Below are positions 28,222 through 36,491 of a stretch of 64,000 nucleotides of DNA, piece by piece (position 1 is the first letter of the stretch; each line of letters starts with the position of its first letter). A program made the translations under genes and the position numbers. Under the pieces are notes generated by a model, which was not told where the DNA came from, made no database searches, and saw nothing but the letters and a program-made list of their open reading frames with translations. The DNA is from Scardovia wiggsiae F0424 (lineage in GTDB: Bacteria > Actinomycetota > Actinomycetes > Actinomycetales > Bifidobacteriaceae), in the NCBI RefSeq assembly GCF_000269605.1, contig NZ_AKCI01000001.1, forward strand, positions 62,001-126,000, given 5' to 3'.

Positions 28222-29547
28222 ATGCGTGAATACGACCTCATCGTCATAGGGTTTGGCAAAGCAGGCAAAACATTGGCTGCCAGACAGGCTGCGGCCGGCA
28301 AGAAGGTTGTCCTCATTGAAAAAAGCTCTGCGATGTATGGCGGGACGTGCATCAACATTGCCTGCATCCCGACTAAAACTATGCTTGTTGCTGCCGAGAA
28401 GGGGCTGGGGTTTGATGAGGTCATGGCTCAGAGGTCTGCTGTGGTTTCCCGGCTCAATAAGAAGAATTATGCCGCGGTATCCGGTACTGCTGACGTCATT
28501 GACGCACGGGCGCGGTTCGTATCCAACAAGGTGGTTGAGGTCTCCGCAGGGGCAGATACGGAGCTGCTCACCGCTGCGGCTATCGTCATCAATACCGGCG
28601 CTGTCCCTGTGATACCAGATATCCCGGGGCTGGCAGGATCCGCGTATGCTTATGATTCCACCGGGATCCAGGGCCTCAGCTCGCGTCCCGGCAGGCTGGG
28701 GATCATCGGCGGAGGGCATATCGGCCTTGAGTTTGCGGGTATTTTCAATAAGCTTGGGACCGAGGTGACGGTGTTTGTTAACGGTCCCGGTATCCTCAGG
28801 GGGACTGAACCTGAAATCGCCGATCTCGCATATTCGTATATGAAGGAAGACGGGATCCGCTTTGAACTGGACTCCGCTGTTGCATCTGTGGAAGACTCAC
28901 GGGGTGCCGCTGTGCTCTCAACCAACAAAGGCGATTTTACGTTTGATGCAGTGCTTTATGCGGTCGGCCGGCGCCCTAATATTGATGGGCTCGGGCTTGA
29001 GGCTACAGATATTGAACTGACTGACAGCGGGGCGATCAAAACTGACAGGTTCCTCCAGACAGCTGTCCCCGGAGTGTTTGCCGCTGGGGATGTCAATGGG
29101 GGTCTGCAATTTACGTACATATCCCTTGATGATTTCCGGATAATCAACGCTTATCTCAGCCGGGCAGGGCAGGGCGGGCAGACGTACAGCCTTGCTGACC
29201 GGAAGAATATCCCCACGGCTACATTTATTACCCCTCCGCTGGCGCATATAGGCCTTACCGAAGCGCAGGCGCAGGGACAGGGGCTTGATTACAGGACAAA
29301 AACGCTTCCTGTTGCATCTATGCCGCGCGCGCACGTCAATAATGATCTCAGGGGAATGTTCAAAGCCATTATCAGCAGGGGAGACGGGCGCATCCTTGGC
29401 GCAACGCTTTTCGGCAGCCAGGCACACGAACTTATTAACCTCATCAAGATGGCGATGGATAACAACATACCGGCAGAGTATCTCGCCAGCCAGGTGTTCA
29501 CCCATCCTACGATGGCTGAGAATTTCAACGACCTTTTTGCGGCCTGA
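28222..29547 (+). CDS. RclA-like pyridine nucleotide-disulfide oxidoreductase
   Basis: 441 aa. Flavoprotein of the class I disulfide reductase family. The N-terminal FAD motif is VIGFGKAGKTLA. The redox pair Cys43/Cys48 sits in GGTCINIACIPTK, matching E. coli RclA rather than lipoamide dehydrogenase. The NADP-type second motif IIGGGHIGLEFA and the final HPTMAENFNDLF are also present. RclA protects against hypochlorous acid and other reactive chlorine species; that role here is inference. GGAAAGG precedes the ATG by 10 bases. It converges with the TetR gene 18 bases downstream. Confidence 0.88.
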   Translation: MREYDLIVIGFGKAGKTLAARQAAAGKKVVLIEKSSAMYGGTCINIACIPTKTMLVAAEKGLGFDEVMAQRSAVVSRLNKKNYAAVSGTADVIDARARFVSNKVVEVSAGADTELLTAAAIVINTGAVPVIPDIPGLAGSAYAYDSTGIQGLSSRPGRLGIIGGGHIGLEFAGIFNKLGTEVTVFVNGPGILRGTEPEIADLAYSYMKEDGIRFELDSAVASVEDSRGAAVLSTNKGDFTFDAVLYAVGRRPNIDGLGLEATDIELTDSGAIKTDRFLQTAVPGVFAAGDVNGGLQFTYISLDDFRIINAYLSRAGQGGQTYSLADRKNIPTATFITPPLAHIGLTEAQAQGQGLDYRTKTLPVASMPRAHVNNDLRGMFKAIISRGDGRILGATLFGSQAHELINLIKMAMDNNIPAEYLASQVFTHPTMAENFNDLFAA

Positions 29548-29565
29548 TACAGGAGCTTAGGTAAG

Positions 29566-30270
29566 TTACACTGTATCCCAGCCGTGCAGCAGGGCATTGA
29601 GGCCGGTCTCAAACAGGTGGGAGAAGGACCATCCGGCTGTATCCATGGGTTTCAGCAGATCTGTAAGGGTTTCCTTTTCACGCGGGCCGGCAGCGGCGAG
29701 CATCCCGGCAAGGCCTTCGTCTATGTCCTTTGCGGCGCCGCCCGCAGGAGGGGCAACTTCAGCGGCAGCAACGCCTCCCACGTACATAGTGACCATATTG
29801 ATCATTCCGAGTGCGTTGCCCGGCAGGGGGACCCCCAGATCGGCTATCTGTACCAGCAGCCGGGCCGCGGATGCGAACTCGTTCGCTGTACTCATCGGAT
29901 GTGTCAGGACAAGGATAACTGCGTTAGGATGGCTGTGCAGGATATCCATGAGACAATGGGCATACAGGCTGAAAACTGTTTTCCAGTCCGTGTTCCCGGC
30001 AGTAAAGCTCTCCTCTGACAAGGCGGATGTGCATCGGTCGAAAACTTCCTGCCAGATGATTTCTGCAACCCCATCCAGCAGAGCGGCTTTATCCGGGATA
30101 TGGCGGTAAAAAGCGGCCTGGGAAACACCGAGCCGCTTGCCGAGCGTGCGGAGGGAAAGGGCATCAAAACCTTTCTCATCAACGAGGGTGAGCGCCTCGC
30201 GGAGGATGCTTTCACGCGTCAGATGCCCGCGTTTTAAATCGCTGCCCTTTCTTTCCCCTGTATCGCCCAT
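29566..30270 (-). CDS. TetR-family regulator (TetR_C-type)
   Basis: 234 aa. N-terminal helix-turn-helix: LTRESILREALTLVDEKGFDALSLRTLGKRLGVSQAAFYRHIPDK, close to the TetR(A/B) group. The C-terminal half is the ligand-binding domain (about 75-230). It is the last gene of the minus-strand operon with the ABC-2 transporter, 10 bases after the permease, and so probably controls it. GTTAAC palindromes upstream of the ATPase gene are candidate operators. Confidence 0.88.
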   Translation of the reverse strand: MGDTGERKGSDLKRGHLTRESILREALTLVDEKGFDALSLRTLGKRLGVSQAAFYRHIPDKAALLDGVAEIIWQEVFDRCTSALSEESFTAGNTDWKTVFSLYAHCLMDILHSHPNAVILVLTHPMSTANEFASAARLLVQIADLGVPLPGNALGMINMVTMYVGGVAAAEVAPPAGGAAKDIDEGLAGMLAAAGPREKETLTDLLKPMDTAGWSFSHLFETGLNALLHGWDTV

Positions 30271-30280
30271 GCCTACGCTC

Positions 30281-31054
30281 CTATTCCATTTTCCTGGTAT
30301 CTACCCCCATAATGCATCTTATTATACAGACAGCTACGAGGACGGCAAGGAATATCAGCAGCATCCCGATCTGTCCGCCAACATCGCCTATGCCCGCCGA
30401 ATCCAGGCTGACCTTATGGACTGCGTCAAGCGCCCAGTATGCAGGGGATATTTTTGACACAGGCCGGGCCCAGCCGGGGAACCCTGAGGTCGAGCCGATA
30501 GCGCCGCCGATCCCTGCCATCAGCATCCCGACAAGGCTTGCCAGGGCTAGTGCTGTGTTTTCGGACCGGATCCACAGGGACAGCACCACTCCGAATGCGG
30601 TAAGGACTGCAGAGAATACAAGTGCCACTATGACAAGCGCTGCTATGCTCCCGTTGGGGCGGTAACCATACAGGAGGCTTCCCGCAGCCAGCACTACAAT
30701 AAGCTGCACAGCCTGGATCAGATAAATGACTACCGTTTTCCCCATGATGATATCTGCCGGTGTGGCTGCGGTCGACCGGAGCCGGGGCCATGTCCCCCAG
30801 GTGTGTTCATCAAAGAATGACTGGACGATGAACTGCACAGAGAGGAAAGAGAACAGGACCGCCATCCCTGGAACTACCTGTTCCGCACCCGTTGCCGAAG
30901 CATATCCTTCTGAGATAAGCAGGGTTTTGGAAGAAGGTATCAGGAACGGTGTGAGCATCAGCGGTATTATAGTCATTAGGATTGTAGGTATGGGATCGCG
31001 CAGCTGGATCAGCAGGTTGAGCCTGGCTATAGCCATAAAACGTTTGATTTTCAT
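30281..31054 (-). CDS. ABC-2 type permease
   Basis: 257 aa, about six transmembrane helices. It carries the ABC-2 pattern: a first helix after a basic N-terminus, a large loop with SEGYASATGAEQVVPGMAVLF, and a central helix pair followed by FPGWARPVSKISPAYWALDAVH. Partner of the ATPase gene: its ATG shares a base with the ATPase stop (TAATG), preceded by AAGGAG. Such exporters often carry drugs or lipids; the substrate is unknown. Confidence 0.9.
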   Translation of the reverse strand: MKIKRFMAIARLNLLIQLRDPIPTILMTIIPLMLTPFLIPSSKTLLISEGYASATGAEQVVPGMAVLFSFLSVQFIVQSFFDEHTWGTWPRLRSTAATPADIIMGKTVVIYLIQAVQLIVVLAAGSLLYGYRPNGSIAALVIVALVFSAVLTAFGVVLSLWIRSENTALALASLVGMLMAGIGGAIGSTSGFPGWARPVSKISPAYWALDAVHKVSLDSAGIGDVGGQIGMLLIFLAVLVAVCIIRCIMGVDTRKME

Positions 31055-31998
31055 TATTTCTCCTTTATTTCTTCGTCTGCAGTTTTTTCTGTACCGACGA
31101 TATTCAGATACACGCTTTCCAGCGAAGGGCGGACTATACGGATGTCGCTGACTGCGGAATCGTCAACCTGAGGGTCTGCGAGCAGCCTGGCGATGGCGCG
31201 CCCGGGATCTTCTGCCGGCCCTTCCGCTGTCAGATGCCCTTCTTCTTCGCGCCATCCGCTGGCATCAGGCAGAGTGCCGGAAGCGAAGGAAACGTGTATC
31301 GAAGAATCCGAATACCTGCTGATGAGGTCGGGGATAGTGCCTGAAGCAGCAATCGTACCTTCGTTGAGGATGGCGATAGCCGCATTGAGCTTTTCAAATT
31401 CGGTCAGGTAATGCGACGTGTACACGACGGCCGTGCCTTCATCCGCAAGGGAGCGGACCATGTGCAATATCCTGTTGCGTGCCTCGACATCAGCACCTAC
31501 TGTAGGTTCGTCGAGGAAGGCAACGCGGGGATGGTGCATTAATGCCATGCCTGTGTGCAGCCGCCGTTTCTGGCCGCCGGACAGGTTCCCTGCGTTTTGC
31601 TTCGTCTGGTTTTCCAGCCCCAGCGCCTCGATGATCTCATGGGCCCGCTGCACTGATTTTGCGGCGGATATCCCCTGTATCCGGCCTATGCTGGTGAGGT
31701 TCTGTTCAACAGAAAGATGGGGATAAACGGCGATGTCCTGCGGGGCGTAGCCGATATACCGTCCGATACTCCTGCGGGAAGGGTCTTTGCCGCAGATGCG
31801 GATCTGCCCCGAGTCGGGGCAGAGCATCCCGCACATAATGGTGATCAGTGTGGATTTGCCGGCGCCGTTCTTTCCCAGCAGGCCGAGTATCTGTCCGGGA
31901 CGGACTTTCAGGTCCACGCCGCGCAGGACTTTTGTGCTCCCGTATGACTTCTGTACGCCTGTAAGGTTTATGGCTTCGTCCGATGGATCTGTATCCAT
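31054..31998 (-). CDS. ABC transporter ATP-binding protein (drug-export type)
   Basis: 314 aa. Walker A LLGKNGAGKST, Q-loop YAPQDI, signature NLSGGQKRRL, Walker B RVAFLDEPTVGAD and H-loop TSHYL are intact. The C-terminal 80 residues form the extra domain of the DrrA/CcmA-type ATPases. The ATG at 31998 (MDTDPSDEA) has GGAGG 8 bases upstream; an in-frame TTG at 32013 overlaps that site and is less likely. It leads the ATPase-permease-TetR operon. Confidence 0.92.
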   Translation of the reverse strand: MDTDPSDEAINLTGVQKSYGSTKVLRGVDLKVRPGQILGLLGKNGAGKSTLITIMCGMLCPDSGQIRICGKDPSRRSIGRYIGYAPQDIAVYPHLSVEQNLTSIGRIQGISAAKSVQRAHEIIEALGLENQTKQNAGNLSGGQKRRLHTGMALMHHPRVAFLDEPTVGADVEARNRILHMVRSLADEGTAVVYTSHYLTEFEKLNAAIAILNEGTIAASGTIPDLISRYSDSSIHVSFASGTLPDASGWREEEGHLTAEGPAEDPGRAIARLLADPQVDDSAVSDIRIVRPSLESVYLNIVGTEKTADEEIKEK

Positions 31999-32027
31999 GT
32001 GTCTAGCCTCCAATCGATGTTTACAGT

Positions 32028-32055
32028 GTTAACTTATGTAGTTAACGATGTTAAC
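32028..32055. promoter_or_regulatory. GTTAAC palindrome cluster, candidate operator of the ABC-2/TetR operon
   Basis: GTTAAC occurs at 32028, 32041 and 32050. The last is within a perfect 10-bp palindrome (ATGTTAACAT). The first two flank a 7-base spacer. The cluster lies 30-57 bases upstream of the ATPase start, where its promoter should be. Control by the operon's own TetR is inference. Confidence 0.6.
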
Positions 32056-32119
32056 ATTGGTAGTCCCGATACGGGCGCTGCCGGCGTGTCGCGCTTGATT
32101 TTTTGGGAGGGAGCGGATC

Positions 32120-32188
32120 ATGGCTTACTCAAATACAGCAGGAATAATGCCTGAGCCGATGATTGTCGGCATGCCCAACTCGCCATAG
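32120..32188 (+). CDS. possible 22-residue small protein
   Basis: MAYSNTAGIMPEPMIVGMPN plus two residues. It is too short for usual gene calling. It is preceded by GGGAGGGAGCGG, one of the best ribosome sites in the window, and lies between the ABC operon promoter and tRNA-Lys. It has no membrane segment. It could be a leader peptide or a chance frame. Confidence rests only on the ribosome site and the open frame. Confidence 0.3.
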   Translation: MAYSNTAGIMPEPMIVGMPNSP

Positions 32189-32228
32189 TGGCAAAAATCG
32201 CAAGTGCGATGTACAATATTTTCCTGTT

Positions 32229-32300
32229 GCCCCTCTAGCTCAACGGCAGAGCAGCGTCCTTTTAAGTCGTGGGTTCAGGGTTCGAATCCCTGGGGGGGCA
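32229..32300 (+). tRNA. tRNA-Lys (anticodon TTT)
   Basis: 72 nt. Acceptor GCCCCTC/GGGGGGC, D arm GCTC/GAGC, anticodon loop CTTTTAA (anticodon TTT), T arm CAGGG/CCCTG, discriminator A, no CCA. The anticodon stem GCGTC/GTCGT has a T-T mismatch in the fourth pair. The downstream tail is homologous to that of tRNA-Lys(CTT). Confidence 0.95.
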
Positions 32301-32320
32301 CTTCGATAAGCTATATAAAA

Positions 32321-32357
32321 GCCTTGAAGATATTAGTATTCTGGGGCTTTTTCTTTC
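32321..32357 (+). terminator. intrinsic terminator after tRNA-Lys(TTT)
   Basis: An imperfect GCCTTGAA... / ...TTCTGGGGC stem with G-U pairs, followed by TTTTTCTTT. It aligns with the terminator after the other tRNA-Lys. Confidence 0.7.
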
Positions 32358-32655
32358 CCCCGGTCATGCGATGCCTGTGTTTTGCCATATTCTGCCCGCT
32401 TTCCGATACTTGCCGCAGTTTTATGCCGTAGTGTGTTGCGCTTCTCTCCGTGATCCCTGGTGGGCCTGCTAACCTTGGAAAATATATAAAATTCAGGCGG
32501 GTTTTTCTCAGCTTGCTGTCAGTTCCGTATAAAAAACACAGCTATTTTTCACTGATTCTCCAAAAAAGTGCGGGGGTTAGGCTATACTGATGGATACAAC
32601 TTAAGAAACAACTTAAAATATCGTGTTTACTGACACATGCATTATAAGGAGAGTC
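32358..32655. promoter_or_regulatory. upstream region of the surface-protein gene
   Basis: A TATACT box at about 32583 is a likely -10 without a convincing -35. Two direct repeats ACAACTTAA (about 32597 and 32609) follow and could be regulatory. No gene is supported in this stretch. Confidence 0.4.
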
Positions 32656-34341
32656 ATGTTTTCTAAGGATAACAAAGTGAGCATGAAGCGCCGTGTTTTC
32701 GCTGCGGCTGCTGCAATGCTTGTTACCAGTGCACTGGTGGTTCCGGCCGCTGCTTATGCTGCCGATAACGATCAGTACACTCCTGCTGACGTGCCGGACG
32801 AGTTGACAACAGCTGTTGATGAGGCAAAGAATGCTGGCATTACTGTAACGCAGTCTGAAGATGTCAAGCAGCCGAACCAGTCCGCATCAGATAAGGATTA
32901 TGCCGCTCAGGTAAAAGCATTGAAAGAGCTTATTGAGAAGGCCAAGGCTAATACTGAGGCCTGCACTCAGGCCCAAGGGCTTGCAAAGAAAATCAATGAT
33001 CGGGTTGATGAGCTGAAGGCACAGTATCCGAAAGCCAATGTTACGACCCGCAGCGTCACTGCTTCCGATCTTGCCGAATATGAGCGTCAGGCGAACAATG
33101 CCGGCGCTGAGAATGAAGCCGCTCTGAACAAATACACAACAGAGAAGGCTGAAGTTGACCGTCATAATGCTGATACCAAGCGTGTTGAGGACAATCTGAA
33201 GAATCACTCCCTGTATAAGGATGAAGCTTCCGGAATTTATGTTACCGGCCAGTGGAACCCCACAGGTCATGGCCTTGGTTACTACAGCAAGCTCACTGCA
33301 CATCTGGTTGATGCTGCAAAGAAAGGTACTGTACTGTTCAAGGAAACAGGATGGGTGCCGGGCTCTTCTGCAGTCAAGGATGCTAATACCAAGGTTATCG
33401 TCAATCCGACGAAGGCAAGCATCCCTAACGGTGTGAATGATTCCACGATCAGCTCCGGTACTCCTACAGCGCTTCTTACCAATGTTAAGGTGGGTACTAC
33501 TTTCACTATTACTAATGCTGCTGAAGACGATCACGGCACTATGTATGATGTGAAGATCACTGTTACTGCTATTGACCGCTCCAACCTCAAACCGGGTACC
33601 GAAACTGCCGATAAGAGTGTAAATCTTGTTGTTGGTTATGAGAATGGCTCAGGCAAGCATCGCGGCATCCTCTTCGATTATATGAATGCCAATGATATTA
33701 CCATCAGTGCAACGTTCCTTGACAAGAGCGGAAACCCGGTACGCTCCCTGCAGGCATTTGCTGTTGGCGATGTGGATTTCCACCAGTCATCTACCGTTAC
33801 CTTCAACCAGAGCAACCTTGATGTTATGAATCCGCCGAACAGCCAGCTTACCTGCTCAGGCAAGCGCTGCACCGCTAATTTCATGAATAACGTTGACGGT
33901 TTCAATGAGGCTCCTAAGGGGACTTTCGCAGCTTCCGGTGTCGGCACCTCGCTGACATACAAGCATGAAGCTCCGAATGCTATTGCCCGTGATCTTACTG
34001 AGTTCGGCCTCTTCGGTACTGGAGCAAGCCTCGCATCTGATAAGATCGAGTATCTCCCGGATCCTGATCTGAACCTGGTCAAGGTTTCTGAACCGACCTG
34101 CCCAGCTGCCCTCACTGCAGCATGGCATAAGAACCTGGTCAAGGTCCCTCCAACCCCGCCAACACCACCGACTCCTCCAACGCCGAATACTCCGCCGGCT
34201 CCTCCTGCGACCCCAAAGAAGCCGCAGAAGAAGCTTGCCCGTACCGGTGTCGGTACCTTTGGGGTTGCAGCGGTTTCGGTTATCCTGCTTCTTGCAGCTG
34301 CCGGCGTGCTGACTGTGAAGATCCGCGCAGCGAAAGAGTAG
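32656..34341 (+). CDS. sortase-anchored surface adhesin, antigen I/II (GbpC/Spa)-like
   Basis: 561 aa. Signal peptide MFSKDNKVSMKRRVFAAAAA... ending near AYA-AD. Residues about 45-190 form an Ala/Glu/Lys-rich helical region reminiscent of the A-region of streptococcal antigen I/II. Residues about 200-480 resemble the GbpC/Spa lectin-like domain: FTITNA near the middle, then ITISATFLDKSGNPVRSLQAFAVGDVDF. Two Cys lie in LTCSGKRCTANF. The C-terminus has a Pro-Thr repeat stalk, the sorting motif LARTG, a hydrophobic helix and a basic tail, so it should be sortase-linked to the wall. AAGGAGAG precedes the ATG at 32656. The domain match is from memory and moderate. Confidence 0.82.
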   Translation: MFSKDNKVSMKRRVFAAAAAMLVTSALVVPAAAYAADNDQYTPADVPDELTTAVDEAKNAGITVTQSEDVKQPNQSASDKDYAAQVKALKELIEKAKANTEACTQAQGLAKKINDRVDELKAQYPKANVTTRSVTASDLAEYERQANNAGAENEAALNKYTTEKAEVDRHNADTKRVEDNLKNHSLYKDEASGIYVTGQWNPTGHGLGYYSKLTAHLVDAAKKGTVLFKETGWVPGSSAVKDANTKVIVNPTKASIPNGVNDSTISSGTPTALLTNVKVGTTFTITNAAEDDHGTMYDVKITVTAIDRSNLKPGTETADKSVNLVVGYENGSGKHRGILFDYMNANDITISATFLDKSGNPVRSLQAFAVGDVDFHQSSTVTFNQSNLDVMNPPNSQLTCSGKRCTANFMNNVDGFNEAPKGTFAASGVGTSLTYKHEAPNAIARDLTEFGLFGTGASLASDKIEYLPDPDLNLVKVSEPTCPAALTAAWHKNLVKVPPTPPTPPTPPTPNTPPAPPATPKKPQKKLARTGVGTFGVAAVSVILLLAAAGVLTVKIRAAKE

Positions 34342-34364
34342 GATACTCGGCATATATATCTTGA

Positions 34365-34403
34365 TGGGATGCCCAGCCTTAGTAAAGAGTGGGGCGGGGC
34401 ATC
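34365..34403 (+). terminator. probable terminator hairpin of the surface-protein gene
   Basis: The GGGATGCCC / GGGGCATCCC stem lies 25 bases after the stop. There is no U-tract, so its strength is uncertain. Confidence 0.45.
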
Positions 34404-34471
34404 CCCGCCGGGTTGATGCAAAACTTAATATTTAAGTTAATTTAGGAGACTAAAACAACCTCTCCTTATGT

Positions 34472-34508
34472 AATTGGGGCTTCGCCAGTCAGGCGTTGCC
34501 CCAATTTT
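34472..34508. terminator. bidirectional terminator between converging genes
   Basis: AATTGGGGC-TT-CGCC pairs with GGCG-TT-GCCCCAATT around a five-base loop. T-runs follow on the plus strand, and the A-T ends favour use on both strands. Confidence 0.85.
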
Positions 34509-34515
34509 GTTTACT

Positions 34516-36447
34516 TTATTTTTGTAAAATCTCTGATAATCTTGCCATTACACTAGGTATAGTTTCTGGGTAATTCTTTTGGGTTGATTTTATCGAATCC
34601 CTCAGATCCTCTTTTTGAGGAGATTCTGCTATGTCCGGAGATATCTTTGAAAGAACTTTATACTCACTTGTAAGGCATGATCGTAATGCCAAGTAATTTA
34701 TAGTATCAAAAACTCCACGTATTTTATCTATTAGTTGTTGGTCAATCTTTCCATCCGAAAAGATTGAGTCAATTATTATTTTAACAATATGGTCGTTAAG
34801 ATAATAACCAATATCATAATAATCAATATCTTTAGAGATACTCCCAATAAGAGAAGTTTGAAAATCTGAAGGCTTTTTAAGCTTATCAAGTTCCATCGTT
34901 TTACGTTGTATAATAGATTTATACAGCTCATATTTAACAACTATCGGGCTAACATCATATCTCCTATGAGAATAAGCGCAGGTATATATTAAGTGTCTGA
35001 TAATCTGCTCAATAGGTAGAAATTCCAATATTGCTTTAAGTAGTACCAAGTCTGTTATGTTTTGCTCATTAAGAAGGTGTAGCAACTCTGTCCCGTCTTT
35101 GTTATATGTCAACTTAATATAGTTTTCCTTTACTTTCCATACTTGCCATCCCCGAGCTTGCCATGGATAAGTAAGAAGAAATTCGCCTGCTGTTTCAAGG
35201 TAGTCTGATTCAATGGCCTTTTGGGTTTCCTGAAGTACTTTTTCAGCTCCTTGGGTTGCCGTTTGAATATTTCCGTTTTTACCGATATCGATTGCCTTTT
35301 TGAGTGTTTCGTGTAACTCTATTATTTTCTTCGGGTCAGCGTCAGCATTATGAAGATAAGCTTTGTTGTAGCACTGGGTCATCTTGGATAACAATGTATC
35401 TATTTGCTGTTTCGGGTTAGGATCCTCTTTTGGGTAGGGTACGAGTACTTTCTCAGAATACTCTTTCCCCCAAGACGCGTAGATATTTAAGCATAACTCA
35501 GTATTTCTCTTATATTGACCATCTATGAATTCGAGTAATTCCTGAGACCGATCCTCAATTTTCAAAGTAGATAAAACTTTCCATTTATTCTCAAAATATC
35601 TTTTAATACAAAGAATACGATCGCTTATTATAGATGAGTTATCGTTACGGAATACTGTTTTTTGCTCATCATTATTCATAAATAAGGTGCGGTAAGTGAC
35701 TTTCTTCTCACTATCATTCAATATCGTATACAGGTAAATAAATTTTTCGTCTTCCTGAAATAAATTAATCCTTTTCTCAATTAATTCTATTGGATCTTCG
35801 TTGTTTTTGTAATTTTCGATATAATGAATGAGTGTTTCACAAAATTCTTTTTTATAAGAATCATCAATCATATTGTCGGTTTTGTCGCGCTCCGATTGCA
35901 ACATATCGCTCCGTGACCATAGGAGACTTAAACAGTCATTTGCACTGAGAATAAGGCTAAATAAACAGAATAAATATGTTACATACCAAAAAGACAAAAG
36001 TAGTGAGTTAATGTCAATACTACTAAATTGAGGTTTATGAGGTAAAAGTACAAGCTTATCCTTTGGTATAAAATATTTCGACAATGGTATAATATAAAGG
36101 AGTAAAAGGCTTCCCCGAAACTCTTTACTAGAAATTAATGAATATCCGGGTTTTTTAGATAGACGAAAAAGGTTGCGATTTATTCCAAGGTAATAAGCAT
36201 TCTTCACGTTCGTAGAAGCAAACGAATTGAAAAATGTAACAGTAAAGGCAATTAGTGCCGTAAGCCCAACTAAGTATGTAAGTAATGTAACTGAGTTATC
36301 TGCGAGAAAACGATGGCTACCAGGTTGAGTATAAACATTGTAAAGAACTATGGTAAATAGGAAAACAATGATAAAAAAGCTTATATTAATATGATTTATG
36401 ATAAGCGCCTTTAACCGTTCGATGTTATGGCTAATTATTCGTTTCAC
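34516..36447 (-). CDS. A+T-rich membrane protein of unknown function
   Basis: 643 aa. I do not recognise a family. Four hydrophobic segments occupy the first third (about residues 18-42, 55-80, 110-128 and 145-168). A long, mainly helical, Lys/Glu/Asp/Ile-rich cytoplasmic part follows to the end. Base and codon use (many ATA, TTA, AAA, AAT codons) differ sharply from the neighbours, which suggests recent acquisition. The GTG at 36447 is chosen because GGGGAGG lies 8 bases upstream; an ATG 16 codons earlier would begin with a run of six Ile and has no ribosome site. It follows the AAC(3)-like gene by 44 bases and is probably cotranscribed. Confidence 0.75.
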   Translation of the reverse strand: MKRIISHNIERLKALIINHINISFFIIVFLFTIVLYNVYTQPGSHRFLADNSVTLLTYLVGLTALIAFTVTFFNSFASTNVKNAYYLGINRNLFRLSKKPGYSLISSKEFRGSLLLLYIIPLSKYFIPKDKLVLLPHKPQFSSIDINSLLLSFWYVTYLFCLFSLILSANDCLSLLWSRSDMLQSERDKTDNMIDDSYKKEFCETLIHYIENYKNNEDPIELIEKRINLFQEDEKFIYLYTILNDSEKKVTYRTLFMNNDEQKTVFRNDNSSIISDRILCIKRYFENKWKVLSTLKIEDRSQELLEFIDGQYKRNTELCLNIYASWGKEYSEKVLVPYPKEDPNPKQQIDTLLSKMTQCYNKAYLHNADADPKKIIELHETLKKAIDIGKNGNIQTATQGAEKVLQETQKAIESDYLETAGEFLLTYPWQARGWQVWKVKENYIKLTYNKDGTELLHLLNEQNITDLVLLKAILEFLPIEQIIRHLIYTCAYSHRRYDVSPIVVKYELYKSIIQRKTMELDKLKKPSDFQTSLIGSISKDIDYYDIGYYLNDHIVKIIIDSIFSDGKIDQQLIDKIRGVFDTINYLALRSCLTSEYKVLSKISPDIAESPQKEDLRDSIKSTQKNYPETIPSVMARLSEILQK

Positions 36448-36491
36448 TAGTATGGCCTCCCCTATTTTCCGATGGATAATAATTATTATAA

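Noticed and set aside
10508-32300. The segment between the two tRNA-Lys genes as an integrated island
   Set aside because: No integrase or phage genes are present, and core genes such as hom, thrB and fah-like lie inside. The shared tails fit tRNA gene duplication better.
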